Positions 25,526 to 35,380 of a stretch of 64,000 bases of DNA are shown in pieces (within the stretch, counting starts at the first letter, position 1; the number at the start of each line of letters is the position of its first letter). Both the position numbers and the translations under genes were made by a program. Origin of the DNA: CAVWUA01 sp963758025 (GTDB lineage Bacteria; Planctomycetota; Planctomycetia; Isosphaerales; Isosphaeraceae); the NCBI GenBank assembly GCA_963758025.1, contig CAVWUA010000004.1, forward strand, positions 372,001-436,000, written 5' to 3'. Under the pieces are notes generated by a model. It worked only from the letters and a program-made list of their open reading frames with translations. It did not search any database and was not told the origin of the DNA.

Positions 25526-26791
25526 TCAGCGGATCAGGCGCGCCTCGACCCAGTCGGCGGAATCCTGTACGTCACCAAACTGACCAAACTCCACGACCAG
25601 AATCAAGAGCTTGGCCCCCTTCAATTCGACGTCGACCGGAAGCGGGGCATCCCGTCGCGTCATGGGAGGAGAGACGAACCGTTCCTCCTGGCCATCGACC
25701 AGTACGCGAAAGACGACGCTGGCCTTTGGGCCGGCGTGGTCGTCTAGCCCGACGAGGGCCTGGAAGCGCTTCTCGCGGCCGTCGAGCGGATAGGCGAGCA
25801 AGGTCCGCGGCAACATGCCGAGGCCTCGATCGTACGGCTGGCCGGCGAGGCTCAAGGGGTGCCCATCCCAGGTGGCGTCGCGGCCGTAGGTCTCGGGATG
25901 ATGGCCGAGATAGCCTACATAACGCGAGGCCGCCGCGGGACGGTCCGAGAGAAACTGGATCGCGTCGCTTCGGACGTGTACCCGGCTCAACGAACTGAGC
26001 GACGGCTTGATCTCCGCCCCGAATCGCGTCCGGGCCAGGACCCGCCCCTGCTCGACCCGGCAATCGGTCACGCCCAGCCGCGAGCCGTCGGTGAAGGTCA
26101 GTTCCAGGTAAATCCCTTTCGGGCGAGGATACTGGACCAGTTCGGGAGCGAAGCCCAGCGCGAGGACGCTGGAACGGGGGATCTCGACCTGGCCGGTCTC
26201 CGGCTGGAACGTCACCGACTCCGATCCGAGAGCGAGGAAGCTGCCGGCCAGGCGGTCGCCGTTGGCCAGCCAGAGCACCTCCGCCGGGCGGGGCTCGCTC
26301 CGAAGCTTTCGCAGGAGCGACTCCAGCGCGTCCGTTTCGTCGGGCGGGGAAAGCAACAGGCCCAGCACGCTGTCCACCGGGACCTTCAAATCCACGTCAT
26401 CCAGGGCCGCGGGCCGGGACACCAGGTCGGCCCCTTCGACCGAGCCAATGATCGCCCGCAGACGGTCCCCCTCCGGGAACTGGATCAGACTGCCGCCGGG
26501 CAAGGCCGGTGGAGCGTTTCCCCGCCTGGTCAGCGAGACGACCCGGTCCAGCGGAATCGATTGCGACTTCCCCTCCTCAACGGCAAGGGAGAGCTGGTCG
26601 TCCGGACCAAGCTGGACAAGCTGCCCGGTCAAGGTGCTGCCGTCGATCAGCAGGACCTGGAAGACGGGGTCGGTGGGAACCGGGGTCGAGCCGATGGCGG
26701 AGACGGGGTCCTCGGCCGCCATCGCGGGGAAGGCCAGCAGGGCCAGCCCCAGGATCAGGGCGGGACGGTTCTCGAGACGTGACAGATCCAT
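25526..26791 (-). CDS. Exported NPCBM-domain protein
   Basis: An intact 421-residue protein with a signal peptide (ALILGLALLAFPAMAAE). Residues about 40-290 hold repeated small beta modules of the form LIDGSTLTGQL, FPEGDRLRAII, LANGDRLAGSF, FTDGSRLGVTD, each an Sm-like or 'xDGxxxxG' strand pair found in many planctomycete exported proteins. Residues about 300-421 form an NPCBM-like carbohydrate-binding module (PLSLAGQPYDRGLGMLPRT and FQALVGLDDHAGPKASVVF). It is the last gene of the long minus-strand operon, 101 nt after the cyclase-repeat gene, and so may link the machine to a cell-surface polysaccharide. Confidence 0.8.
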   Translation of the reverse strand: MDLSRLENRPALILGLALLAFPAMAAEDPVSAIGSTPVPTDPVFQVLLIDGSTLTGQLVQLGPDDQLSLAVEEGKSQSIPLDRVVSLTRRGNAPPALPGGSLIQFPEGDRLRAIIGSVEGADLVSRPAALDDVDLKVPVDSVLGLLLSPPDETDALESLLRKLRSEPRPAEVLWLANGDRLAGSFLALGSESVTFQPETGQVEIPRSSVLALGFAPELVQYPRPKGIYLELTFTDGSRLGVTDCRVEQGRVLARTRFGAEIKPSLSSLSRVHVRSDAIQFLSDRPAAASRYVGYLGHHPETYGRDATWDGHPLSLAGQPYDRGLGMLPRTLLAYPLDGREKRFQALVGLDDHAGPKASVVFRVLVDGQEERFVSPPMTRRDAPLPVDVELKGAKLLILVVEFGQFGDVQDSADWVEARLIR

Positions 26792-26892
26792 CAGTCAATT
26801 GAATCCTCAAAGTTGCGAATCGAACGCGGCCAGGAAGCTCGGATCAGGACACGATAACGTCAATACGGTATCGAGACCGCGCTGGGACACCA

Positions 26893-28007
26893 TCACCTCT
26901 GGAAAATGGGCAGGTAATTGTTGGGCATCTGAAGAATGAGCAGGGCCATGGCCGTGCCGTAGTCGTTGCCGATGCTGTCCTGCCAGTATCCCTGGGGCGA
27001 ATGTTTCGGGCTGTGCAGCAGTTCGTCACGGATGGACTGATACCAATCGAGCCAGTCCTGCCCGCCGCGAATCCAGAAGGCTTGCGCGGCGTAGTAGTGG
27101 CCGTAGAAGTAGTGGCTGTAGCGCTGGCTGAACTTGATCTCGGGCATGAACTGCTTGAGATACGCGATGCCGTCATCGATCTCCTTGGCCTCGTACACGG
27201 CCGCGCTGTAGAGCGCGACCACGCCGGCCGCCGAGCGGGGGAAGGCGCTGGCCCCCCCCTGGAGCATGTAGCGGAAGCCGCCGTCGGGGTTCTGCGACTG
27301 TTTCACGTAGCGGATACAGGCCTCAACCGTCTCCTTCGGCACGAAGATGCCGGCATTACGGGCGGCGCGAGGGCGTTGATCTGGCAGATGGTGACCGAGA
27401 GGTCCGCATCGTGCCGGACCGGCTGGTAGCGCCAGCCCCCCTCGCCGTTCTGGGTGTCGATGATGAGCCGGACGGACTTTTCCAGCTTCTCACGGATCTC
27501 GGGGCGGCGGGTCATGCCGTAGGCTTCGGCCAGAAAGAGCGCTCCGAAGCCGTGCGAGTACATCGGCCCGTGCGTGGCCGCCTGCGGCACGCTGATGAAG
27601 CCCGAGGAAGGACTGGTGTTGTCCATGACGTACTGGAGGGCCTTGTCGATGTTCGCCCCATACGGCCCGCGCCCGGGGGTCGAGCCCGAGGCCATGAACG
27701 CGAGCCCGGCGAGGCTCGTCACCGCGATATTGCCGCGGTAGGCCCCGGTGCCGTACGACCCGTCGTCGTTCTGCTGGGTCGCCAGCCAGGCCAGGCCCGC
27801 CGCGATCGCCTGGTCGGTCTCGGGGGTCATCAACTCCATGGCCCCCTCGGGAATGTCCCCCTTGCGCGGTTCGGCGAAGCCGATATTTTCGGCTTCGGGC
27901 TTCTGGGCGAGAGAGGGGGCCACCTGGGCCGCCGTCATCCAAGCGACGACCGCCAGAGCCGGGAACATCCTGCCCCGGCCCTTCCGGTTCCCGTCTGCGC
28001 GGTGCAT
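26893..28007 (-). CDS. Exported squalene-cyclase/prenyltransferase-repeat protein (one frameshift)
   Basis: A protein of about 371 residues with a signal peptide (MFPALAVVAWMTAAQVAPSLAQ) and alpha-alpha toroid repeats of the squalene-hopene cyclase/prenyltransferase type: AIAAGLAWLATQQNDDGSYG, LIIDTQNGEGGWRYQPV, YVKQSQNPDGGFRYML. It lacks the DxDD or DxDTxx cyclase motif, so it is likely a scaffold or binding protein. One frame change at about 27,360 separates the two parts. The ATG at 28007 follows an AGGGAG ribosome site; a GTG at 28016 overlapping the upstream stop (GTGA) is the alternative. Eighth gene of the MoxR/VWA operon. Confidence 0.75.
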
Positions 28008-28012
28008 CGGTA

Positions 28013-29063
28013 TCACTCCCTGGGAGACAGACTCTTCTCGGTGATGGACAGGTAGTAACGGCGGATCAAGAGGCTCTTGCCGGGGAGCATCTCCTCGCGG
28101 AAGACGTTGTCCATCTCCTCGCGGAGGTGGGCCGGCAGGGAGCCCCAGGTGTCCTTGGCCTCGGCCAGCACGCTCTTGACGTCCGGCATGCGCGGGGCCT
28201 GCGGGCCGACCCCCTGGGCGTTGGCTCCGTTCTGCTGGCCCTGTTGCTGGCCCGGTTGCTGCCCCTTGTTTCCCGCCTGCTGGACCATGCGGCTCATCGG
28301 CCGGCCACTGCCGGACCCCTGCCCCTTCGCGTTTCGCAGTTGTTCGAGGATCTGGTCGAGTTCCTTGACGATCTGTTGCTGGGTCTTGCGGGTTTCCTCG
28401 CCGGTATCGGTTTTGGACAGCCGGCGCTCGACCTCCTTCATCTTCTTGATCGCCTCGGCCAGTGGACTGTTTTCGTCCTGCTGCTGTTGTTCCTGCTGGT
28501 CTTTATTGCGGATGCGGCCGGTCAATTCTTCGAGGTGCTCGTCGAGCTTCTTCTGCCGGTCCGTGAGCCCCTCATCCCCCTTCGGCTGGGGTTCCGTGGG
28601 CGCGGGGCCGGCGTTGCCGCCGGGCTTCCCCTTGGCGTCCGGCGCGTCGGTCTCGCCGAACTTCTCCAGCAGGCTATCGAGATCCTTATCACGTTCGGAC
28701 AGCTCGCCCGCTTTCCCGGCCTTCGCCTTGTCGGCTTCCTCGGCTTTTTCCAGGAGTTTATCAAAGTCGTCCTCGCTCTCGGGCGCGGAGGCCGACGGTT
28801 TGTCCTTCGTCCGCCTCGGGTTTTTCCGCCGCTTCGGCGGGTTTTTCCGCGTCCAGCTTCTCCCCTTCGAGCTTCTTCAGGAGCGCATCGAGCCCGTCGT
28901 CCTTGGGGGCCGGCGTGTCGTCGGCCGGTTTCTTCGACTCGACCTGCTCCAGAAGCTTGTCAAGGTCGTCGTCGCGGGGCGCCTCCTGAGCCAGCCCCGC
29001 CGAGGTCCAGGCCAGCAGGCCAACGGTGGCGAGGGCCAGGGTGATGTGACGTGTCCGTTTCAT
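28013..29063 (-). CDS. Exported coiled-coil protein (frameshifted)
   Basis: A protein of about 350 residues starting at ATG 29061-29063, with a signal peptide (LALATVGLLAWTSAGLAQE). Short acidic helical repeats of DDLDKLLEQVE type recur in the N-terminal third (LDKLLEQ, LDALLKK, FDKLLEK, LDSLLEK), then a long coiled coil (EAIKKMKEVERRLSKTD) and a Gln/Gly-rich linker. The C-terminus (LPAHLREEMDNVFREEMLPG) is the conserved end of a planctomycete family without known function. Frame changes lie near 28,790 and 28,560. A GAGGAGG ribosome site lies inside the end of the upstream gene, whose stop is two bases before this ATG. Tightly coupled operon partner. Confidence 0.68.
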
Positions 29064-29065
29064 GG

Positions 29066-32000
29066 TCAGTCCTCCTCCCCATCCGGGTGACGGGGGCGGG
29101 TCAGGTCCAGCGCGATATCGACGATCTCTTGCTGATCCTCGTGCAACCGGGCCAGTTCGGCTTCCTGTTCCGGGTTCAGTTCCTTGTTGCGGCGGCGTAG
29201 TTCGTCGAAGGACTCCGTCCCCTCGTTCACCTCTTCCTGAAGGGCCTTCAGGAGCTTGATCTGGGCGGCCGTGGTGATGCCATCGCCACCACCTCCGCCG
29301 CCTCCACCACCTCCGCCGCCTCCACCTCCGCCGCCTGCCACCCTGGCCGTTCTTGGCCTGTTCGGCCTTGAGGGCGTCGATCAACTGCTTGAAGCGGTGG
29401 GAGGCCGAGGTCTCGGCGCGCTGGGTGTCCTCACCGGTGTCGAACTTCTGGAGCCCCTTCGAGGCCGACTCCATGCTCTCGGCGGCGCGCTTGAGCGTCA
29501 AGGCGAAGACGGGAGCCCCTTCAAGCTTCTCGGAGAGGTCGGACGTCTCCTGCTTCAAGGTATCCTGAACCCGCGCCAGGGTGCGGACGCTGGCCCGCTG
29601 AGCGGGAGATAGACGCTCCTGCTCCTCACGCTTCTTGTCGTAATCGACCGTTTCCTCGATGAGCTTGTCCTGCCGTTGACCGATGGCGGCCAGTTCATCC
29701 TTGAGCTTGGAAAGCTGCTCCATGGCAAGCTGCTCTTCCGCCTGTCGGCGGACATCGGCCAGTTCCTCCTGGGCCTGCTGGAGGTCCTGCAAGGCGTCTT
29801 CCTGTTCTTGCTCGGCCTCCTCGGCGTCGTCGGCCTCCTGACCTTGCTGGGCCTTGCCCATCTTGGCGAGGGCCTGCGAGCCGGAGTGCGCGGCGGCGTC
29901 CGCCCGAAGCTTCCGCAACTTCTGAAGCTGCTGCTTCAGCTCCTCCTGAAGCTCCTCCTGCTCCTTGGCGAGTTGCTGGAGTTCCTTCTCACGCTCCTTC
30001 TGGTCCTCGATGTTCTTGGCCTGGCCGGTGGCGGCCTTGTTCTTGGCCTGGCGGTCGCGGAGGTTCTGGAGGTCTTTCTCGGCGGCCTTCAGCTCCTTGA
30101 CCAGGCGAGTCAGTTCATTCTCCCGGCGGTTCTGGATCTGATCCACCAGTTCCTGGAGGTCCTGCCGGGCCTTCTGCTGGTTGGCGCGGGCCGAGCCGAT
30201 CTGGTTGTTCTGCAGTTGCTCGGCGCTCTTGTTCATCTTCGACGACGTGCCCTGCTCGCGGGTCTGCTTGGCGGCATCCTGCAAGGCCGAGGCCCCGAGG
30301 GGGTCCGACTCCTGCAAGCGGTCCCCCATCTCGTCCATCTTGTTGAGCAGGTCGTTCAGGTTGCGGCCAATTTCCTCCTGCGAGGCGCCGAGGTTGGCAA
30401 GCTGGGCACGCTCGTCTGGCTCAAGCTGCTCGGGCATCTTCCCGGCGAGTTCCGGCTTCGCGGCGGCATCGGCCGACGCCTTCATCGCCTCCTCCTGAGC
30501 GTTCAGCAGGTTCTTGGCGTCCTGAACGACGTTGCGGTACGTGTCGAACTCCTTGAGGCTATCGAGCATCTGCTTCAACTCGTTCTCGATCGCCTTCTGT
30601 TCGTCGTTGGCCTGCGCAGCGCCTTCTGGGCCTCGGACGCCTGGGGCTTGGCCTGATCGCCCGACTTCGCCCGATCGCCAGGTTCTCCCGGCTTCGCTTG
30701 CTTTCCCGCGTCCGATGGCTTGGCCTGATCGCCTCCTTCAGATGGCTTGACCTGATCGCCAGATTCGCCCGGTTTGGCCTGATCGCCAGATTTAGCCTGA
30801 TCGCCAGACTCACCCGGCTTCGCCTGCTTCCCGGATTCGGATGGTTTGGCCTGATCCCCCGGCTTGGCCTGCGCATCGGCCTGGGCAAGCTGGGTATCAT
30901 CAAGAGCCTTCATCCCTCGGGTGATGTTCTGTTCGGCGGGACCGAGATGGTTCTCGCGGATGCGCTGGACGCCCTGCTGCATCTGCTGCATCTGGGTCTG
31001 GGCGTCGGGATTCTCGATCTTGAAGTTCTTCAGATCTTCAAGGAACTGGCGGATCTTCTGGTCGAGGCCGTCGGCCTTGTCGGTGATCCGTCCGGCGACC
31101 TGACGCTGGATGGTCGCGGCGTTGTTGAGGTTATCCCGGGAATCGGCGTCGAGCTGATCCTTGGTCTCCTCAAGCGTGCGGACAGCCTCCTCGACGGGGG
31201 TGATGGCCTGCTTCTGCATCTGGTGGATGCGGGCGACGTCCTCACGGATCTCGCGGCGCTGGGCGTCGAGCTGACGGAGGATTTCTTCCTTCGTCACGAC
31301 GCGCAGGTGCAACTCGCGGCTCTTGCCCCGGTTCGGCCCGTTCAGGTCGTCCAGGTCGAGCGCCTCGGCGAAAAACGTAATGTAGGCCCCTGGCTGGAGA
31401 TTCAGCGTGCCGAGGTCCCAGAGGTGGGTCAGGTCCTGCCGGGTGGCGATGTTCCCTTCGGCCGTCCAGAGGGGGATGAGGACCTCCTCGGTCGGCTCGG
31501 CGCTGCCGCTGGCGAGCCGGTACGATAGCCGGACGTTGGCGAGGCCGAAGTCGTCCTCGGCCGTCAGATGCACCGGCACGGTGGCGTCGGCCGAAACGTC
31601 GCGGTCGTTCGACGGCTGGTCGATGATGACGCGGGGGGCCTCATCGGTCAGAGCGCGGACGTCGAACCGGGCGGCATCGGCCTCCTGGCCGTGGAAACCC
31701 TCGGTATCGAGCAGGTCGAAGACAAACGGGCCGGTTTCCTCGACGGTGAACGCCGCCGAGACGCGCCGACGGTCGTTTGACGGTTCGACCGTCGCGGCGA
31801 GGGTCTTCGGGTTCGACCCGCCTCGCTGAAGGACCGCCTGCTTGATTGGCTTGTTGGCCAGGCCGCCGACCTCGATCCGGCTGCCGGCGACCGCCTGCAC
31901 CTGGGTCTGACCGGGGGCGAGACGTTGCTGTCCCTGGCCCGTGTAAGCCGGGGGCGTGACGACGATCTCCAGGTTCTTCAGCGACGGCGGCGGCACGACC

Positions 32001-32849
32001 GCGACCTTGCGGAAGGAGGTCCGGTCGTCTCCCGCGGCGACCGAGAACCGGAAGCCTTGTCGCACCGACTCGATCCGGCCGTGGTAGGTGCCGCTGTTCG
32101 GGTCGAGCCGCAGGGATTCGACGGTCGTCTCGCCATCGTCGAAGCGGTACGTCACCTTGGCCGAGTCGGGAACGCGGTCTCCCTTGGCCACGCCGACGCT
32201 CAGGAGGAATTCCTCGCCCCGGGCGATCTTCGCCGGCGCCTTGACGATCTGGAGGTGGGTCTGCTTCGGCCACTCGACCGAGCCGAACGGCGCGGAACAG
32301 GCGCCGCAAGGCGATCTGGCTGGTGATCGGGGCGAGGGCCAGGAGGGCCACGCCCAGCGCCAGGGCGCCGACGGCGGACAGCTCCGCGCGGCGGGCCGGG
32401 CGGCGGTCGATGACCTCGCGGAAGTCGATCGACTCGGTCTCGGCCATCGACTGCCGGATCGTGTGCTCGCGGAGGGCCTTCGAGCCGAGGATATCGTCGC
32501 GGTCGCCGGTCCCCTGCTCCTCCAGATGGAGGAATTGGATCGTGCTGGCGAGCCGGTCGTTCAGGCCCGGCCAGCGCTTCTCGATCCGCAGGGCGATGTC
32601 CAGGTCATGGAACCGGACGATCAGCGGAGTGATGACGTAGCGGATCGCCAGCCAGCCGGTCAGACCCGCGATGAGCACCAGCAAGGCCAGGCGGACCTCG
32701 CCGACCAGGTGGAACGCCCAGTCGGCCAGGCAGGCCACAAGGACCGACAAGAGCACACCGGTGACGACCCAGCTCAGGCCATGAAGGGCCAGGAGCCGCC
32801 GAACCCGGCCCCGCAGCGACGCGATCCGCGCTTCCAGGGGGTGACGCAT
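29066..32849 (-). CDS. DUF4175-like membrane protein with long coiled coil (frameshifted)
   Basis: A protein of about 1261 residues. Two transmembrane helices near the N-terminus (residues about 25-75: LSWVVTGVLLSVLVACLADW and LALLVLIAGLTGWLAIRYV), a third after about 160 (SAVGALALGVALLALAPI), then beta-rich exported domains (EIVVTPPAYTGQGQQ, GPFVFDLLDTEGF, DDFGLANVRLSYRL) and a very long charged coiled coil (about 600-1150). Inside lie a low-complexity tract of GDQAKPGES-type repeats (30,650-30,870) and a poly-Gly tract (29,282-29,338). Frame changes fall near 32,270, 30,600 and 29,340. The architecture matches planctomycete DUF4175-annotated proteins next to MoxR/VWA genes. The ATG at 32849 follows a GGGAGG ribosome site. 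Function unknown. Confidence 0.7.
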
Positions 32850-32913
32850 CACCTATGCCTCCCGCCCAGCTTCGCCAGGCTTAAAAAAATTCACCGACGT
32901 TTGACAAACGTAA

Positions 32914-35343
32914 TTATACCATTTGCTTGCGTTTCCGCAAAACCCATTCCGCGATCAGGATCGCCAGGAACAATCCGAAGCACGGCCGGGGTATTCCAGA
33001 GCGGGATGGGCGGGTCGGTGTCGAGCGGAACCTTCAACGGCGGCGGCAGGTCCTTGAGCAGGACCGCGGGGGCCACCGTCGGCTGATAGAACTTGCCCTG
33101 AGCGTTCGCCGCCGCGCGGATCAGCTCCGGCTCGTTCATGCGGATCTGCTCGAACTCGCCCGCCGGGGCCTCGACGCGGAAGGTCGTCGTGGGCAGGCGT
33201 CCTTCGAGCACCGGCGGGGGCAGGAGCCGGACCTCGTATTCCCCCTCGGCCGCCTGCGGCAAGGCCCCCTCGAAGACGTTGCGGGCGGTGGGCGCGGCCT
33301 TGAGGGTCAGCTTGCGAGGCCCCTGCCCTTCCCGCGCGACCTGGACCGTGACCTCCCCCGAGGCCGGGGCCAGCCCCGGGTTCGGGAAGCGGACCTGGAC
33401 GCGGATCGGCTGGTTGCGCTGATAGCGTCCGCCGGTCGGTCGGTGATCTCCGCCTGCGTCTGCCCGAGCAGCTTCGACCGGGCCAGGAACCGGATCGTCT
33501 GGATCCAGAACCGGCCGAAGTACCGGAGTCGCCCGCGCGGAACCGCCAGCGCCAGGTGTCGTCGATCGCCTGGAACATCGACCTTGCCCGCGCCGACGAA
33601 CTGGTAGAGCAGGATCGGCAAGGGGCCGTCGGAGCCGGTCAGGCTCGGGTGCGTCGGCCAGGACGAACGCCGCCGGCTGCTTGCGAGGGGCTTCGAGGAA
33701 CCAGTACAGTTCCGGCAGGTTCTGCCAGATCTGGGCGCTGGTCGCCTCGTCGTCGCCGAACCGGAAGATCGGGTGATTGCGCCCTTCGACGGTCAGGGCG
33801 GGGCGGAAGCCGGCGACGCCGTTGCCGACCATGGCCGGGTCGCGTGCCTCGGCCAGCTGGATCGGCAGGAGCGGTTCCAGCGGCGTGCCCCGGTAGCTCA
33901 GCGGGTTGAAGTTCTCCCCCGCGATGAACAGCAGGCCGCCCCCCTTCTCGGTGACGAACTCGACCAGGTTCTGCATCTGCGTCGCGCTCAGGAGGCTGCT
34001 GATGTCCACGTCGCCGAAGAGGACCACGTCGTAGGAGAACAGCCCATCCGGCCCCTCGGTCGAGGTCGGGAACGTCGGCAAGGCCGAGCGGTCCTGCTCG
34101 CTGTACTCGGGGTCGGACGACTGGAGCACGACCCGCAGGTCGATCGTCTTGTCGCTCTCCAGGAAGGTCTTCAGGTAGCGGTACTCGTAACGCGGCTCGC
34201 CCTCGACCAGCAGGACCTTGAGCTTCTCCTCGCGGACGTTGACCGTGCGCTCGATCCGGTTGTTCTCGGCCTGAAGCTCGCGGGGGCGGGAATCGACTTC
34301 GAGCGATGTAGATGTATCTCGCCCGTCTCCTTCGGGCTGGTGGCCGATCTCGATCCGTCGGGCCTGGCCGTCGGGCGGGACCTCCACGCGAAGCTGGTCC
34401 AGTTCCTGGGCGGCCTTGGGGTCCTTCTCGCCCGCGGGCCGGCGCTTCAGGTGGACGGTCACCTCCTCGCCGCCGAAGCCGCGCCCGAGCAGCTTGGCCT
34501 CGAAGCGGACCTGGTCGTCGACGAAGACGACGTCGTCGACGAGCAGGTCGGCCAGCTCCAGGTCGCGGGACGGCTCGGGAGAGCCGAGGCCGATCGTGTA
34601 GAGCGGCACGCCCTTCGCGCGGGCGAACTCGGCCGCCTTGGCCAGGGCCTCGCCGTCGGTCGTCTGGCCGTCGGTCAGCAGCAGGATCGCCGTCGGCGGC
34701 ACCCCGCGCAGCTCGGTCAGGACCTGCCTGACCCCCTCTCCCAGGCGGCTCTCGGCGCCGTCGGCTCGACCTTCTTGAGCTGCTCGAGGGCGTCGGGACC
34801 TCCTCCGGCTCATCGATCTCGGCCAGCAGGTCGGCATCCGTGGAGACGAGGTAGAGCCGGACCCGGTGCTGCTTCTGGAGCTCTTTCAGGAGCTTGGCAT
34901 CGTCGCGCAGGAGCCACCCCTTGGCGACGGCCAGGCGGGTGGCCTCGGGCTCTCCGGCGAGCTTGGCCAGTCCTCGGCCGTCGCGCCGGATCTTCGGGTC
35001 CTCGTACTGGTCGACGACGCTGCCGCTGGCCGAGTCGTCGGCCATGATGACGAAGTAGGGCAAGCCGGTCTGCTCGACCGAGAGGACCGCCTCGGACAGC
35101 ATGAACATCGCCAGGAAGACCAGGCAGATGCGCAGGGCCGCCAGGGTCATCCGGTACCAGAACGGCGCGGTGCCTTCGCGACGGTAGAGCCAGATGATGA
35201 ACGCGGCCGACGCCGACGAAGATCAACAGCGCCAGCCCCTGCGACCACGGCTGCTCGAACCGGAAGTGCGGAGTGATCGCCTCGCCGGCTTTCGCCGGTT
35301 GCACACCCATCAGGTCAGCCAGATGGCGGAGGAGCCAATCCAT
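32914..35343 (-). CDS. VWA plus GATase-like membrane protein (heavily frameshifted)
   Basis: A protein of about 810 residues. Two transmembrane helices near the start (GLALLIFVGVG and ALRICLVFLAMFMLSEAVL), a von Willebrand A domain with a MIDAS-type DDSAS and AILLLTDGQTTDGEALAKAA, a YTIGLGSPEPSRDLEL region, then a class-I glutamine-amidotransferase-like fold (KVLLVEGEPRYEYRYLKTFL, VTEKGGGLLFIAGENFN) and a beta-rich tail. At least four frame changes (about 35,190, 34,770, 33,610 and 33,420). The end is also shifted: restoring one base near 32,970 gives a last membrane helix (LFLAILIAEWVLRKRK) with TAA at 32,914-32,916. The ATG at 35343 follows an AAGGA site. It is the paralogue of the upstream gene. 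Confidence 0.72.
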
Positions 35344-35380
35344 CAGTTCGTATTCCTTGAGCCTCAAGTGCGAAGAACGA

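Noticed and set aside
29282..29338. Regular GGN triplet repeats as a possible CRISPR or VNTR outside genes
   Set aside because: They are in frame with the coiled-coil protein and encode poly-Gly; repeat units are too short and lack spacers.
29676..30656. Leu-rich 326-codon frame on the plus strand that looks like a membrane protein
   Set aside because: It is the antisense of Gln/Glu/Lys-rich coiled-coil codons, which read as Leu-rich on the other strand.
33773..35047. 424-codon plus-strand frame
   Set aside because: Antisense to the VWA/GATase-like gene, whose motifs (MIDAS, TDGQTTDG) are clear.
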